Below are positions 1 to 10,400 of a DNA stretch of 28,461 nucleotides, piece after piece. This stretch comes from Hirudo medicinalis (Eukaryota; Annelida; Clitellata; Hirudinida; Hirudinidae): contig MPNW01000433.1 in NCBI GenBank assembly GCA_011800805.1, positions 143,972-172,432 of the forward strand. Direction: 5' to 3'. Position numbers and translations under genes: made by a program. How positions within the stretch are numbered: position 1 is the first letter of the stretch; each line of letters opens with the position of its first letter. The notes beneath the pieces are model-generated. The model made no database searches. It saw only the letters and a program-made list of their open reading frames with translations, and was not told the DNA's origin.

Positions 1-226
1 TCCCTTACGCATGTCAGTATGCCACCCTGGCTGACATCATCCTGCCTATCAAATCGCTCAATTTGATATCCTTGGAGTTTGAAGGTGTGCCTGCTTTTAA
101 GAAAGGTTTCTTGAAGCAAGATAACATAAGGCAAAACTTTCAAAGAATTCAAAAAAGAAGCGAATTCACCGGTTTTTGGGCGGATGCCTGGCAGTTCCAT
201 TGAATAATGTTTATGGCATTATTCAT
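1..226 (-). mobile_element. Non-LTR retrotransposon, endonuclease N-terminus (partial, frameshifted)
   Basis: On the minus strand an ATG at 226 opens a reading frame with the pattern of the apurinic-like endonuclease at the start of LINE ORF2. It shows IIQWNCQ (metal-binding Asn strand), then PYVILLQET (catalytic Glu), then a GYQIERFDR stretch and GGILTCVR up to the window edge. The reading frame changes once, near 188-191, where one base appears to be missing between the QWNCQ and RPKTGEF segments; beyond that it stays open to position 1. The copy is therefore likely dead but fairly young. The reverse transcriptase would lie to the left of the window. Family assignment (CR1/L2/Jockey-like) is an inference from the motif order only. 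Confidence 0.72.
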
Positions 227-455
227 GTTGGTCTGTGTGAGGGACTGGACATCAGGGGCGTTTAGACCATTTATATAGCGCCGTCTCCCAGAGGCGCTTT
301 GTGGTGGCGCAAGTTGGGTTACGAAGACGACACTTAACTGGATCACGGAAAATTCAGAAATGTGTTTTCTCGCGATGAATTTTCTGGATACCCTTGTAAC
401 GACTGTCGCTTTTATTCGCTCGCAGGAACGCAAACCCTCTGAGCCAACTTGCACC
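227..455 (-). mobile_element. LINE 5' leader, also copy 1 of a dispersed repeat head
   Basis: Directly upstream of the LINE endonuclease ATG (minus strand) lies a GC-richer leader. Its 268-455 part matches the repeats at about 710-822 and 22072-22195. Shared blocks, read on the minus strand, are TGCAAGTTGGC, ACAGTCGT, GTGTCGT, CGCCACCA/CGCCAGG, an AGCGCC...GGCGCT pair and TATATAAATG. The GGCGCTATATAAATG block carries a TATA-like core about 45 nt before the ATG, so it may contain promoter information. This copy has about 75 extra bases (about 336-409) not present in the others, including the inverted repeat 348-356/376-384. Confidence 0.6.
348..384. repeat. Inverted repeat inside the extra segment of copy 1
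   Basis: GAAAATTCA at 348-356 and its exact complement TGAATTTTC at 376-384 are separated by 19 bases. They lie in the roughly 75-bp segment that interrupts the similarity between this copy and the other two. The segment could be a small nested insertion or sequence lost from the other copies. Confidence 0.6.
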
Positions 456-639
456 TAAAAATATGAACTAAATAATCTTTGTTCTAATAATAAATTATTT
501 TTTAACAACTGCAATTAAGCAAGAATATCTGACTGCCTTCTCTGACAATTTCTACATGAATTGTTTACTGCCAAAGTGTTCAAGTTCCAGCTTTACCTAA
601 AAAGTAAATAATTAGAAGCATCACCACTTTGTATTTTGC

Positions 640-822
640 CGATCTTTTGAGTACCTTTTGTATCCGAATAGTAAAGAAATAATAATGAAGTGAAGGCACT
701 TTTTAATCGCCATTTATATAGCGCCTCTGTCCGAGGGCGCTCCCTGGCGGTGCGGGCTGGGTTGCGAAAACGGCACATTACGGCTGTTGCCATTACCGTC
801 GCATGCAGAACCCGCAAACAAC
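640..822 (-). mobile_element. SINE-like dispersed repeat, copy 2
   Basis: Read on the minus strand this has the same head as copies 1 and 3 (ACAGCCGTAATGTG, TCGCAACCCAGC, CACCGCCAGGGAGCGCC, GGCGCTATATAAATGG). A second block follows that is shared only with copy 3: CGATTAAAAAGTGC, then TATTCGGATACAAAAG and CTCAAAAGATCGG. It lacks the TGCAAGTTGGC start seen in the other two, so its 5' end is truncated or diverged. No clear target-site duplication was found. No coding potential. Confidence 0.65.
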
Positions 823-2205
823 GTAACTACAAATGAAACGTTGTCACTTAATATTAATTAAGATTAATAATAATCTACTTGCAATTTAAGGCTTTTAAGT
901 ATTTTTGGCTTTCACCAATCCTCGTTGGAAAGAGATTTCAATATCTGCATCGCTCGATTGATGGAAATGTTTTTAAGATATTCTCCGTGAGCCAATGTGG
1001 TTGACGATTTCAAGCCATTCAGCATCAACTTATCAACCAAGAACTTTTTCAAAGTTAAGTTTCTCATATTTCTCTTGAAATGTGGACATTGCTTATTGTT
1101 GAAATAGTTTTGTTAATTGTTCTATGTTATGTGGTTCTGGGGACTCGGAAGTTGGTGAGAAGTTGCAGCGAGTAGCTTGTCGTGGTGAAGTTGTTGATAG
1201 AAACTTTGTTGTAGAAAGACTGTAGTCAAGTTCCTTAATTGCTTAAAGTACTTCCATAATTTTCAATACTTATAGAGAAATTGCCAGTAACAATGATGAT
1301 AGAAAGTCATTTATAGACAAGAACTTTAATAACAATGAATACTTCGTCAGAAAAACAAAATTAAAATTCTCCATTAAGTGAGTTACAGTTACTCCCTCCG
1401 ATCAACCGCGGTAAGAATGCCAACTTTTTTTGACTCGCTTGCGATAAATCCGTCAGGAATAAACAACTAGTAAGTACTTTCTGCGTCAGGACTTTAATAA
1501 TAATGATTATAATATTATTAATTATTAATTAACAATCGCTAGTGATTGTTATTAAGAGCGAAAACATCGACAGGACGATAGCAGTAAAGTGGCACCACTA
1601 ACAAGAGCAAGACCATTCATTTGCTCATCCGAGCAAGAGCAAGAGCGAACGTGTCAAAATTTGGACTGAGTCCAACACAGGACCTAATTCAAAATATTAA
1701 AAAAAATAATGCTAAGCCGTTATTCGAAACAATGCTGACACAACAAAGTGGAAAACTGACAACAAAGCGGGTACGTTGGAGACATTTTCAATTGTTAATT
1801 TTTATTATTCAAATTCAAACTTCATGACACTGTTCAACTTATTTTTATGAAAGCCGAAACCGGCCAGCCAACATCGTTTCAAAAAGATTTAAAGTAAAAA
1901 GGGTTGTAATGAAAATGTAGTGATGGGATACAAGATTACGTAATAAAAGAATACACAACACAAGAAAGTTAGAAAGTTTGATCAGGAAATGTAACAGTAA
2001 AAAGTGGGCTGTTGTATTTAATAGAGCGTGTTTACAAGATAAGTTTAGATACTAAAGCTTGGAAAATTTGAACTTAACTACGTGTCAGCGGCCTGACGAT
2101 AGATCCACACGATCTGCAACACTGATTTCTTATTTTTGAATTCTTTTTTTGAGCAATGATAAACATCTAAATAAAAATTCATTCTTTAACAAGTAATTGT
2201 AGGAC
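823..2205. other. Gene-poor stretch with one weak 51-residue ORF
   Basis: This 1.4 kb is AT-rich and holds no coding sequence I can assign. It should be intron (or 3' flank) of the minus-strand M12B protease, because the next exon after 2210 would have to lie here or to the left. I searched the minus strand for the continuation of the zinc motif (GxxHD) and for a cysteine-rich exon and saw neither. A minus-strand reading frame at 912-1067 (51 codons plus stop) has coding-like composition (Lys/Leu-rich, ending LSNEDW), but nothing identifies it. CAAGAGCAAGAG-type short repeats occur near 1602-1655. Confidence 0.4.
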
Positions 2206-2209
2206 TCAC

Positions 2210-5200
2210 GAGTGTCCCAGCTCGTGCGATGTGACTCGTGTGGCATGGAAGAATTCTTCGAATCGGATGACGCCAACGGATTCTGAGGGATGACCGCAAA
2301 TGCTGTTGACATTTGCTATACCAGCTAAATTTTCGTTTTCAATTACAATTTTACTACTGAAAAAAAAAACAGGGAAGGAAATGTTGTAATTTTTAATGAT
2401 AATGATAATGATAATTGTTATCTCCCCCAAAAAACACAATAACATTAATAACGACGAATGCCAATCACCATTGAAAACAACCTTGTGAATGCGGCGAGAA
2501 AGTCGTAATTCGGCAATTTAATTTCATTGTAATTGGGAAATTCGACTACGTTTATAACCCAGCTTCTCAGTTCATGTAAAATGAATAACTCCATTTATGC
2601 TTGCATTTTTGAAGAATGGTAAATCTGTGGGTTTCTGGTCATCAAAAAATATAATATTTGGTCGATAAATTGCAATGCTGGATAAATTGACTAAATTGAT
2701 TGGATAAAATGATCGAATGAATTATTCACAATCGCAACTTATTTTTAATTTTATGCGTTGGCGTTGTCATCAATATAATCAGTTACTTCTGCTATGAATG
2801 TCCCAACCAATGTGGTAGTGAATGTCATACGTTCCATTTCAATACTCTCGTAAAGTTTTTTTACCTGGTCAAAATTAAATAGTTATTATTTGATTTCTTT
2901 CATAATTTTAGATTTTATTAGGATTTTAAAATCGATCGAAGTGGTGGGGGCGCATTTTTTATCTTTACATAAGTGTTACAACAGTAAAGTGAGTTACTGG
3001 TGGAATTACTCTCGACCAAATTATAATTCGGGCCACTGCTAGACACATCACTTGAATTAACATTAAAATGAACGACGTACTCCTTGCAAGATGTGAGTGA
3101 AGGTTAATAAGATACTTTTTCTCGCATCTTCCGCCTTTTCGATGTCAGTCGTGGCTTTGCTTAGATCAAAGTACCTTAAAGAATTTTGTGATTTTTTTTT
3201 ATTAAAAAAGTAATAATTATTAATTATCATCCATAGTCAACAGAGAAGGCAACCCACTTTTTAAAAATTGTATAATCAATGATCGCGAATATTTCGACCG
3301 TTGCAGGCCATTTCAAATCTTCCCTTTTTTTAATTCTGTTTTCTTTTCCAGCGTAATCTGAAAAATTATTGATCCTCAGAGACATGACATCAACTACATG
3401 ATGTTAAGATATTTAACAACAAAAGTGTTAAATGTCAGTGCTAAATGATATTATTATTATGGTATTATTCAATAATATGTTTACATGATTTTGTTTTCAT
3501 GCATGGCTGTTTGTACATATAGCTTCACCTGATTGAAGATTATGTCCTGGTTTCGTTACTGGTTTTTCATAGAGTGCATGAAGGGCGCCATCAATGACGA
3601 AAAGCTTGCTTTTGATGAGTTTGCTATCAGTGCTCTTACTAATACTGTTCTTAGTCTTTTCAATTGATTCATTCAAGTCGTTGTAAATGTGAACGAGGTT
3701 ACTTGGTCCCAAGGAGAACGATTTGCCCTCGTGAGTAAATGCGATCATCTGGTATGATGTTATTCGAAATATTTCATAATTTATTTAACCTTCATTCTGA
3801 AGGGCCCATTGGACCGCTAACAAATTTGTACAATTAAAATAAAGGAACAAAACATCAGCTGCTACAAATGTTAATAAATAACTCTAAAGTCGATGTCACG
3901 TGTCAGAGCAATGCTGCCTTTTTGATCCAGCGGGCCGCAACAAATCCCTTGAAGACGAAGTTCACATTTCACAACATTTCACGGACGTTGATGGGTTATT
4001 TTCAACATTTACTTCATTGCGTCATCCATCATCCACAAGTCGAAAAGCATCGAATGAAATTTTATTTCTAAAGGGACACTTGGTGCTTCGGAGAAGGTGG
4101 TTTATTTTTTTTAGAATATAATGTGAATATGAATATGAATATGGTATGAATATGAATATCTTGAGAATAATGTTATCTTTATATATGCAATAATAATAAC
4201 AATTTAATTCGAATTATTATACTTGTCACTTCAAAGCAAGTCAATAGAAATTTTGATTAGTAAATGGATGGGAAAACATTCACCGGCCTAATATGTTCCG
4301 ACAAAGTTGGAGTAAATGATATCATTAAATTTTGCCCAATTATCAAATTTAAAAAAGGTCAACCTGCTAATATAACACTAACATTGCCAATGATTAATGA
4401 CTTACATAAAGGATTTCGTCGACTCCATTAACATTTTTAATGGTCACAGTGGCAGAGGCGTCATGGGAAAAATCATCATAAAGACCCAAAAGCTGGATTA
4501 AATTTGTTCAAACATTTTAATGATTTTAAAATAATATCAGGAATCAAATTTCTTGCAAAATGGACTTCGCTAGAGAATCTACATCAAATTCCAATGAAAT
4601 ATGTGATTTAAAACTAATTTTATCTTTTAAGAGTGAAATCATCAAGTTAGAATCTTCAACATCCTCTCGACTACTAACTTCGCCTTCTGACTGTTTCCAA
4701 ACCGAACTTGGACTTTCGAAATTAGTTAAGAACAGGGGCGACTTGATTGACTCGGTCGCCTTCTTGATTAGATTCAAGGTTACTTTACCACTTTCCAGTT
4801 CAAGATCGACTTGGATGGAGTCCGGTAAAAACTTTGAGCTGTTGTTGTTCTTACTGTTGTAGATCCATCGTGGCTTTACTGCAATTGCATTAATTTGTCT
4901 AAGGCTTTCCTGCTTATCATTAACATCACATTACAATTCTTAAGAAATCAAGAATTAATTTTTCGTATGGCTAGCTCAAAGGTTTGCGTTCTTTCATACG
5001 CTGCTGCATAAATGGTTAACAAAAGGCGCCTCTGAAGCAATTGATATGGCGCTAAATATTCACGTTTTACAAAAGAATGAATTTATCTTATTAATTTATT
5101 TAGTTTATTTAAAAGTTTTCAATTGTTGTAGTTAATCAGTGTAACAGAAACTTTAATCGATGATGACATTATGAATGAAGTAGCACCTTCTGACGAAACC

Positions 5201-5250
5201 GAATGGTGAATGCAAACAATCAACAACAGCACTCGAATTACTCCGAAATC
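2210..5250 (-). CDS. M12B (reprolysin/ADAMTS-like) metalloprotease, 3' part not found, frameshifted
   Basis: Nine minus-strand exons join in phase: 5250-5187, 4878-4583, 4492-4406, 3748-3529, 3357-3258, 3174-3081, 2864-2787, 2634-2482, 2356-2210. The first encodes a hydrophobic signal-like segment (VIRVLLLIVCIHHSVSSE); its initiator Met is not visible and may sit on an upstream exon. The prodomain follows (VDLELESGKVTLNL, then LYDDFSHDASATVTI). Next come a dibasic KENRIKKRED maturation site and the catalytic domain start VEIFAIIDYTIFKKYF. The last exon reads LAGIANVNSICGHPSESVGV and ends in TSHELGH, the first two-thirds of the zinc site HExxHxxGxxH, at a gtgagt donor. The exon 2634-2482 needs a one-base shift near 2572-2588 to join its two halves. 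Family fit is by motif order; the closest recalled relatives are arthropod secreted M12B proteases. Either a pseudogene, an assembly error, or a gene continuing left of the window. Confidence 0.62.
4128..4160. repeat. GAATAT microsatellite
   Basis: About five imperfect copies of GAATAT within an intron of the M12B protease gene, between the exons at 3748 and 4406. Confidence 0.7.
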
Positions 5251-5271
5251 CTGAAAATAACATTTAATTTC

Positions 5272-5298
5272 GCAATAATAATAATAATAATAATAATA
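5272..5298. repeat. (ATA)n microsatellite
   Basis: About eight perfect ATA triplets just upstream (minus-strand sense) of the signal-peptide exon of the protease. Confidence 0.8.
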
Positions 5299-5299
5299 A

Positions 5300-5800
5300 C
5301 GACAAATTATAATTTCCCAAAAATCAATGTTGCTAGATGCGTTAGATTACAAACATGATGCACTGAAATTACCATTTTCTAATCTGTTTCTTCTGAAGCA
5401 GTAATGTCCACAGAGTCAAGTTGTCAAAAGCTGATATTTATAAGAAAATCTCTCGAAGCTTATTGGTCAAATCTGACATTTAATACACCGTTTAGATGTG
5501 TCCCATTGGATATGTTTATAAACGTGGTTTAATTGAACATCTACTGATAACACGCATTACTTATGCATTAATCTGACAATGACAACAATAAGACAAAGCT
5601 TCACACCATTTAGATTCTGAAGTGATTCCTCAGGTAGGACATCAGTATTGTCATTGTTATCTTTGTTACAATTATTTTTATTATTCATTATTTTTGAGGA
5701 TAAATAGTACATTATCCCATAAAACACTGATTAGACAAATAAACAATTAAACATCAAAACCTAGTTAGATGCAAATATAACTTAATGACTTTGTTTCTAA
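5300..5800. other. Divergent spacer, no gene seen
   Basis: AT-rich DNA between the 5' end of the minus-strand protease and the transposon fragment at 5811. It should hold the protease promoter and perhaps a short first exon carrying its start codon, but I see no convincing TATA box or open frame. Confidence 0.4.
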
Positions 5801-5810
5801 TTACATATTG

Positions 5811-6600
5811 TCGAAAACGAAAATCATTTATAAAACGAAACGAAAATATAAACTAAAACTATTTTCTGATACGAAAATAACACTGGCAGTCAATGCACTA
5901 CATCTTGATCTTACAGATCATGCCAAAGCCCATTTTGATGATCCAGAAACTCAAGAATATAAGGGCACCCTCACAACACATCGTCTTTCATCAGACTTGG
6001 CAATTCCTTTTAAAACCAGTTCCGTCTACCCTCGTCCATTTGTTCTACAGGCTCAAAGACAGTCATTGTTCAAGCACCTCCACAACCTGGCTCATCCGGG
6101 AATAAGGGGATCCACTAGATTGATTGCTTCATAATATTAATGGCTCAAAATGAAAGGGGACATCAAACAATGGGTTAACAATTGTTTAAATTGTCAGAAA
6201 GCCAAAGTTGTTCATCACAACAAGAACTTACACCAACAACCCACACACCTGTTTATACATAATCTGTTTAATGCCCAATTTCGTTGATCTTCACCAATGT
6301 GCACCATTGCTTACCACCTTCAGTCCAACGGGATGATCGAGCGATTTCATCGCACACTCGACATCCCTCATGTCCAGCAATGAAGAATGGCTTATTGCCC
6401 TTCCTGTTATTTGTTTGTCACTACCGACTGGACATGGTTATTCACCATACATAGCCATGACAGACTCGGATATCCTGATGACACATGCGTTCTTCAACGG
6501 AACCAATCCGACTACTAAAGAACAGCTTGAGGCCATCCAGCAACTAAATGAAATGCACAAATTTGAGCGAACGCATCAATGGCAGCAAAATATAAACTAA
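5811..6600 (+). mobile_element. Ty3/gypsy-type LTR retrotransposon, integrase remnant with deleted core
   Basis: The plus strand carries broken pieces of a Ty3/gypsy polyprotein. A segment ending HNLAHPGIRGSTRLIAS (5811-6131) matches the region between RNase H and integrase plus the two His of the integrase zinc finger. After two in-frame TAA codons the same frame gives the paired Cys (NNCLNCQKAKV, about 6178-6210). The DDE core is then missing: the next recognisable piece, about 6307-6360, is the QSNGMIERFHRTL helix that normally lies more than 100 residues further on. It is followed in another frame by EEWLIALPV (about 6385). Stops, frame changes and the missing catalytic core make this an inactive fossil. 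No LTRs were recognised beside it. Confidence 0.75.
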
Positions 6601-6649
6601 TAATCCCGTAGATCAAAAATAAAAATGGAATACATTCGTTTGTGGTGAC

Positions 6650-7060
6650 ACAAAAAGAAGGAAATTATTTGTAGGTGAGATATTGATTTAAGTTAAGTTC
6701 ACGAATAGCCCAGTCAAAACGAGAAACAGAAAATGAATTTAAAATATCGGCAGGCAGGGAGTTTCATGATCTAACAACTCGGTTACAGAAGAAATTCTTA
6801 GTAGTTTCACATCTGATTTTACCAGTTCCTAGTTTAAAATTGTGACCTCGTGTCCTAGAATATGTTGAGGGTAGGAGAGAGAAGAAGGCTGTGCAATTAA
6901 GCCTGATTGACTTGCATCTTCTGAATTTGAGGAAACCTACATCTAGAAAATTCGAGTCTGATGAGTGCGTCCTTGATCTCAGCGTTTCTTCCGATGACAA
7001 AGTATGGCATCATTCTTTCTGGAAAATTGAGTTGGACAAAACTCCTAAAAGTAAGTATTT
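6650..7060 (-). mobile_element. LINE reverse-transcriptase C-terminal remnant
   Basis: On the minus strand the frame 7000-6764 gives LKFRRCKS, TRGHNFKL and KNFFCNRVVRS, then a stop where Trp is expected, then NSLPADILNS. This is the conserved end of ORF2 in CR1/Jockey-like LINEs (FRR...DL, RGH..KL, R.NFF.NRV...WNSLP). The start of the module is in another frame. So there is at least one frameshift and one Trp-to-TGA change. It ends near 6690 with a 3' UTR-like tail toward 6650. Same strand as the LINE at 1-226, but whether it is the same family cannot be judged because the segments do not overlap. Confidence 0.68.
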
Positions 7061-7395
7061 GCTTGTGACTATATTTTTGACTACACAGTTCTGAACGACT
7101 TATATTTAACTTTACAGATTTTAACACAGTAATGAAAGTCTTGGTTAGCACAACATATATACGATGCTTTTTATTGCTTGTGAAATTTGAAACTTGTTCT
7201 TTCTAATTTAACGAAGGTTCCAGCTGGTGTGTCACTAAGAGATAAGAGATTGTCGACCAATCTTAAAATTGAGTCAAACGCTTGCATCGACTTTTCTCAT
7301 TCAGTTGAAATTCCAATTGGAACAAAAAGTTGCTGGCTTCTCTCCGCACTGACAAATTGAAATACCATCCTGGAGAATTTGGTTTGCTGATGTTA

Positions 7396-7476
7396 AGAAT
7401 ATTTACAATAAATATTATTAATATATTAGATATATTAATTATTAATATTAGAATATTTACAATAAATATTATTAAT
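7396..7476. repeat. 27-bp direct repeat, two copies 54 bp apart
   Basis: The sequence at 7396-7422 (AGAATATTTACAATAAATAT...) recurs at 7450-7476, just before the 3' splice site at 7499 of the first recognised TEP-like exon. Confidence 0.85.
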
Positions 7477-7499
7477 CTGCAATTATTTGTTTGTTTCAG

Positions 7500-10400
7500 T
7501 GATGATTGAATCTCTCATTTTCACTCAAGCATTGAAGCCATACTCGAAACCTGTCAACATCTCCATCCACGTAAGAATTTAAACATGATAACATTATCAA
7601 AATCATTTACTAATGTTAATTTAAATTTATTTTGCAGAACGCGGAAGATGTCCTGCTTGTAGAATGGCTGGATGTGGCTGCTAAAGGAGGTTCTAATCTT
7701 TAAATTCTTTTAAAATATAGATGTTACTAGTAATCTAACCCTCTCAAATGCGAAATCATTTATGTTTAATTCCCAACTCAGGTCTGCTCAGAAAAGAATA
7801 TTTTGTCCCCCTTCTTGCTCGGTCTGAAGAGCTGATTCTCACTTTGGAAAGTAAAGTGAGGAAATATTTATCCGAAATTGTCTACCATTAAATAACATTT
7901 TTATTTCTTATTGCTGTTATTAATTAATACATGGTTTTAGGAGCAAGTGTTCAAAAGCACCTTCAAAGTAGAACGACCTTCCGGACCTTATGGTACTATA
8001 AAAAATAAAACAATCATATGAAAATAACACTAACATTGTGAATATTCGCGTTTTGCTTGGTTTCAGAAAAAGAATCTTTCCTGTTAGACGTGAGAGCCCC
8101 AAAGTATTTCACTCTCCATTCTGTTGACGAGAGCAGAAGTCCTGGCTTGGATATCAGTGTCGCAGCTAGGTAACTGTTCGCAATTAATAATAGTTTGTAG
8201 GAATTGTAGTAGAAATAATTTATCACATAATATTTTTATTTTTTGGCCATCATTGCTATTTTATTTGTTTGTTATTTAGCCATCATTCAGGAATTCCCTT
8301 AGAAGGAAGAGTAGAAGTTGAAATGTTTCTTAAAGAAAGAAGAAAATCTGGATCTCTGCCACCACTTGAAGTAACATTTTCATTGCGCTATTTAGTGAAT
8401 GTAAAAACTATCTATTTAGACTGAGTGAATAATTCATTTCTAACAGCTTGTATCCGGCCACAAAGAGTTTTCACTTAAGCCTGAGGAAATCAAACAAATC
8501 CTGGGTATGAAAGTGGAGGAACTGTTGGTAGGACATGAGATCAGAGTTTCAGTTAAAGTGGGAGAAGTCCGTCCGCATGTTGATAGAAATTATGACACTG
8601 ATCAGAAAGAGAGAGAAGAAAAAAAAGAATTAATTGTTTATGTCACCAGAGATGTCCTTGTCACCTTCGTCGACCAATCTCATGTTTTATTCTTCAGTGA
8701 ATTCACTCCTCAGTTCTTCAAACCTGGACTGACATATTTTGGACAGGTGAGATAACAAATATTTGTTGATTTGTTTAAAATGTTTTAAGCGTGCATTGCC
8801 TCAAGCGCCATTGATAATAGAGTCTATATAAATAGTTCCCCCTCTAGAGCACTTGGGCTATTCAAATTAAACTATACACATCTTGTAAAAACCTCGGTTT
8901 GAGTACAAAAATGATTAATAAAAATGGTCCATTGAGTCCTCATGAGCATGCTTGGCGAAAAAATTGCTCTAACCTACTTCACATTAGGTCTTATTGAGGC
9001 CAGTGGATGAAGTGTTTCAGCTTAGTGCAGAAAAGAAAGAAGTTTCAGTGAAAGTGAAGCACTACAGTTCATATTTAGAAAGTTCCAGTGAAGAAAAATT
9101 TACTTTGAGACTCAAACCAAATTCCTTTGGCACATTTTTATTTAACGTTTCCAATGAAGACAACAGACTTGAACTTGAAGTAAATATTTTTTAAAATACT
9201 AAAACTAAAATAGAATACTTTTTACTTACAAAAATTGTTGTTTTCTGAAATATTTCAGGCTCAATTTGAAGACAAAGAATCCGGCAAGGTTGTGAAAGCT
9301 CATCTAGAAGTTTTGCAATTCTCATCGAAATCCAATAGTAAACACTTCTTGCAAATCATACAGAACCAACAATCACCAAAAGTTCTTGTGAGTAGAATAT
9401 TTGGTATACAGTTGTTTTTATAATTAGCGTTACTGAACATTTTATGCAGGTCGGTGAAAGACTTCAGGTCAATGTCGAACTGGCTTTTCCCACCAGTGAG
9501 GTCTTCTACCAGGTTTTCTGTCAATCGGTGTTGGTTATCTCAGGAAAGTTTGTAGCTTCCTCTCCAGCAACAAAACACGATCTCTTTTTGGTTCTCCCAC
9601 AAAATGTCAGCCACCTTTTGTCATCTCCTCGTCTTGTGGTGGAAGCTCTCAGTCCAAGCAACGAAATTATTTCTGACAGCCTTCAATTTGCTGTTGAACA
9701 AAAACAGGAAAGCCAAGTAAGATTTATTTAATAATTGTCAGACACAATTTTTTAATTATAATCCAACATTAATTATATTACTTGAAGTTGGAAGTGCTGG
9801 TAAAATCAGAAGTTGCTGAACCAGGAGAAATGATTGAATTGCTTGTCAAAGCAGAACCCTTCACTACTGTTACTCTGCTGAGCGTGTCCGAAGTACTTGT
9901 TTTTGACCCAAATTTACAAGAACGTCGGAAACTAATGGTAACTTAGAAGATGTTAAACACTCTTCATTTCTTTGTCAACAAATTTGTTAAATTTTTTAAT
10001 TTATTAAAATTTTAAATTAGTAAATAATTGACTAAATTTATAATTAAAGGCCTGCAAGAAAATAACAAAGTACCTGCGCCACTTGAATTCTTTACCATTT
10101 TCTAGAAAATAGATGAGATCGATCAACCTTTTGTAACATTTCCTTCCTTGGCTCCTGACTCCCAAAGAGTTCACAATGTGAGATGATATAAGTCAAATAG
10201 AACAACCACCTTGTCAATTACAAATGTTTGCATATTTCACAGGAATCAGGAAGTCTCCTGCTTAGTGACGGATACTTGTTCGTTGACACCAGTAAGTTCG
10301 TTTGAGTTCGCTTGTGTAATGTAGAAATATATAGAAATTCAAATAACTTTATATGCCTAACTACATCGTTAACAACCATTAGCAATTATTTTAGCAAAGC

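Noticed and set aside
2206..2445. Whole 79-codon ORF as a protein
   Set aside because: Only 2356-2210 is an exon of the M12B protease; the upstream isoleucine run is translated intron.
4560..4862. 100-codon plus-strand ORF
   Set aside because: Antisense shadow of the protease prodomain exon, which fits splice sites and the family pattern on the minus strand.
6891..7094. Possible first exon of the TEP-like gene on the plus strand
   Set aside because: It is the antisense of the LINE reverse-transcriptase remnant and has no signal peptide or in-phase donor to 7500.
7164..7179. Mini-exon MLFIA that would join in phase to 7500 as a signal peptide
   Set aside because: The phase fits, but the donor is weak (gtgaaa) and the exon is only 16 nt; too little evidence to include it in the model.
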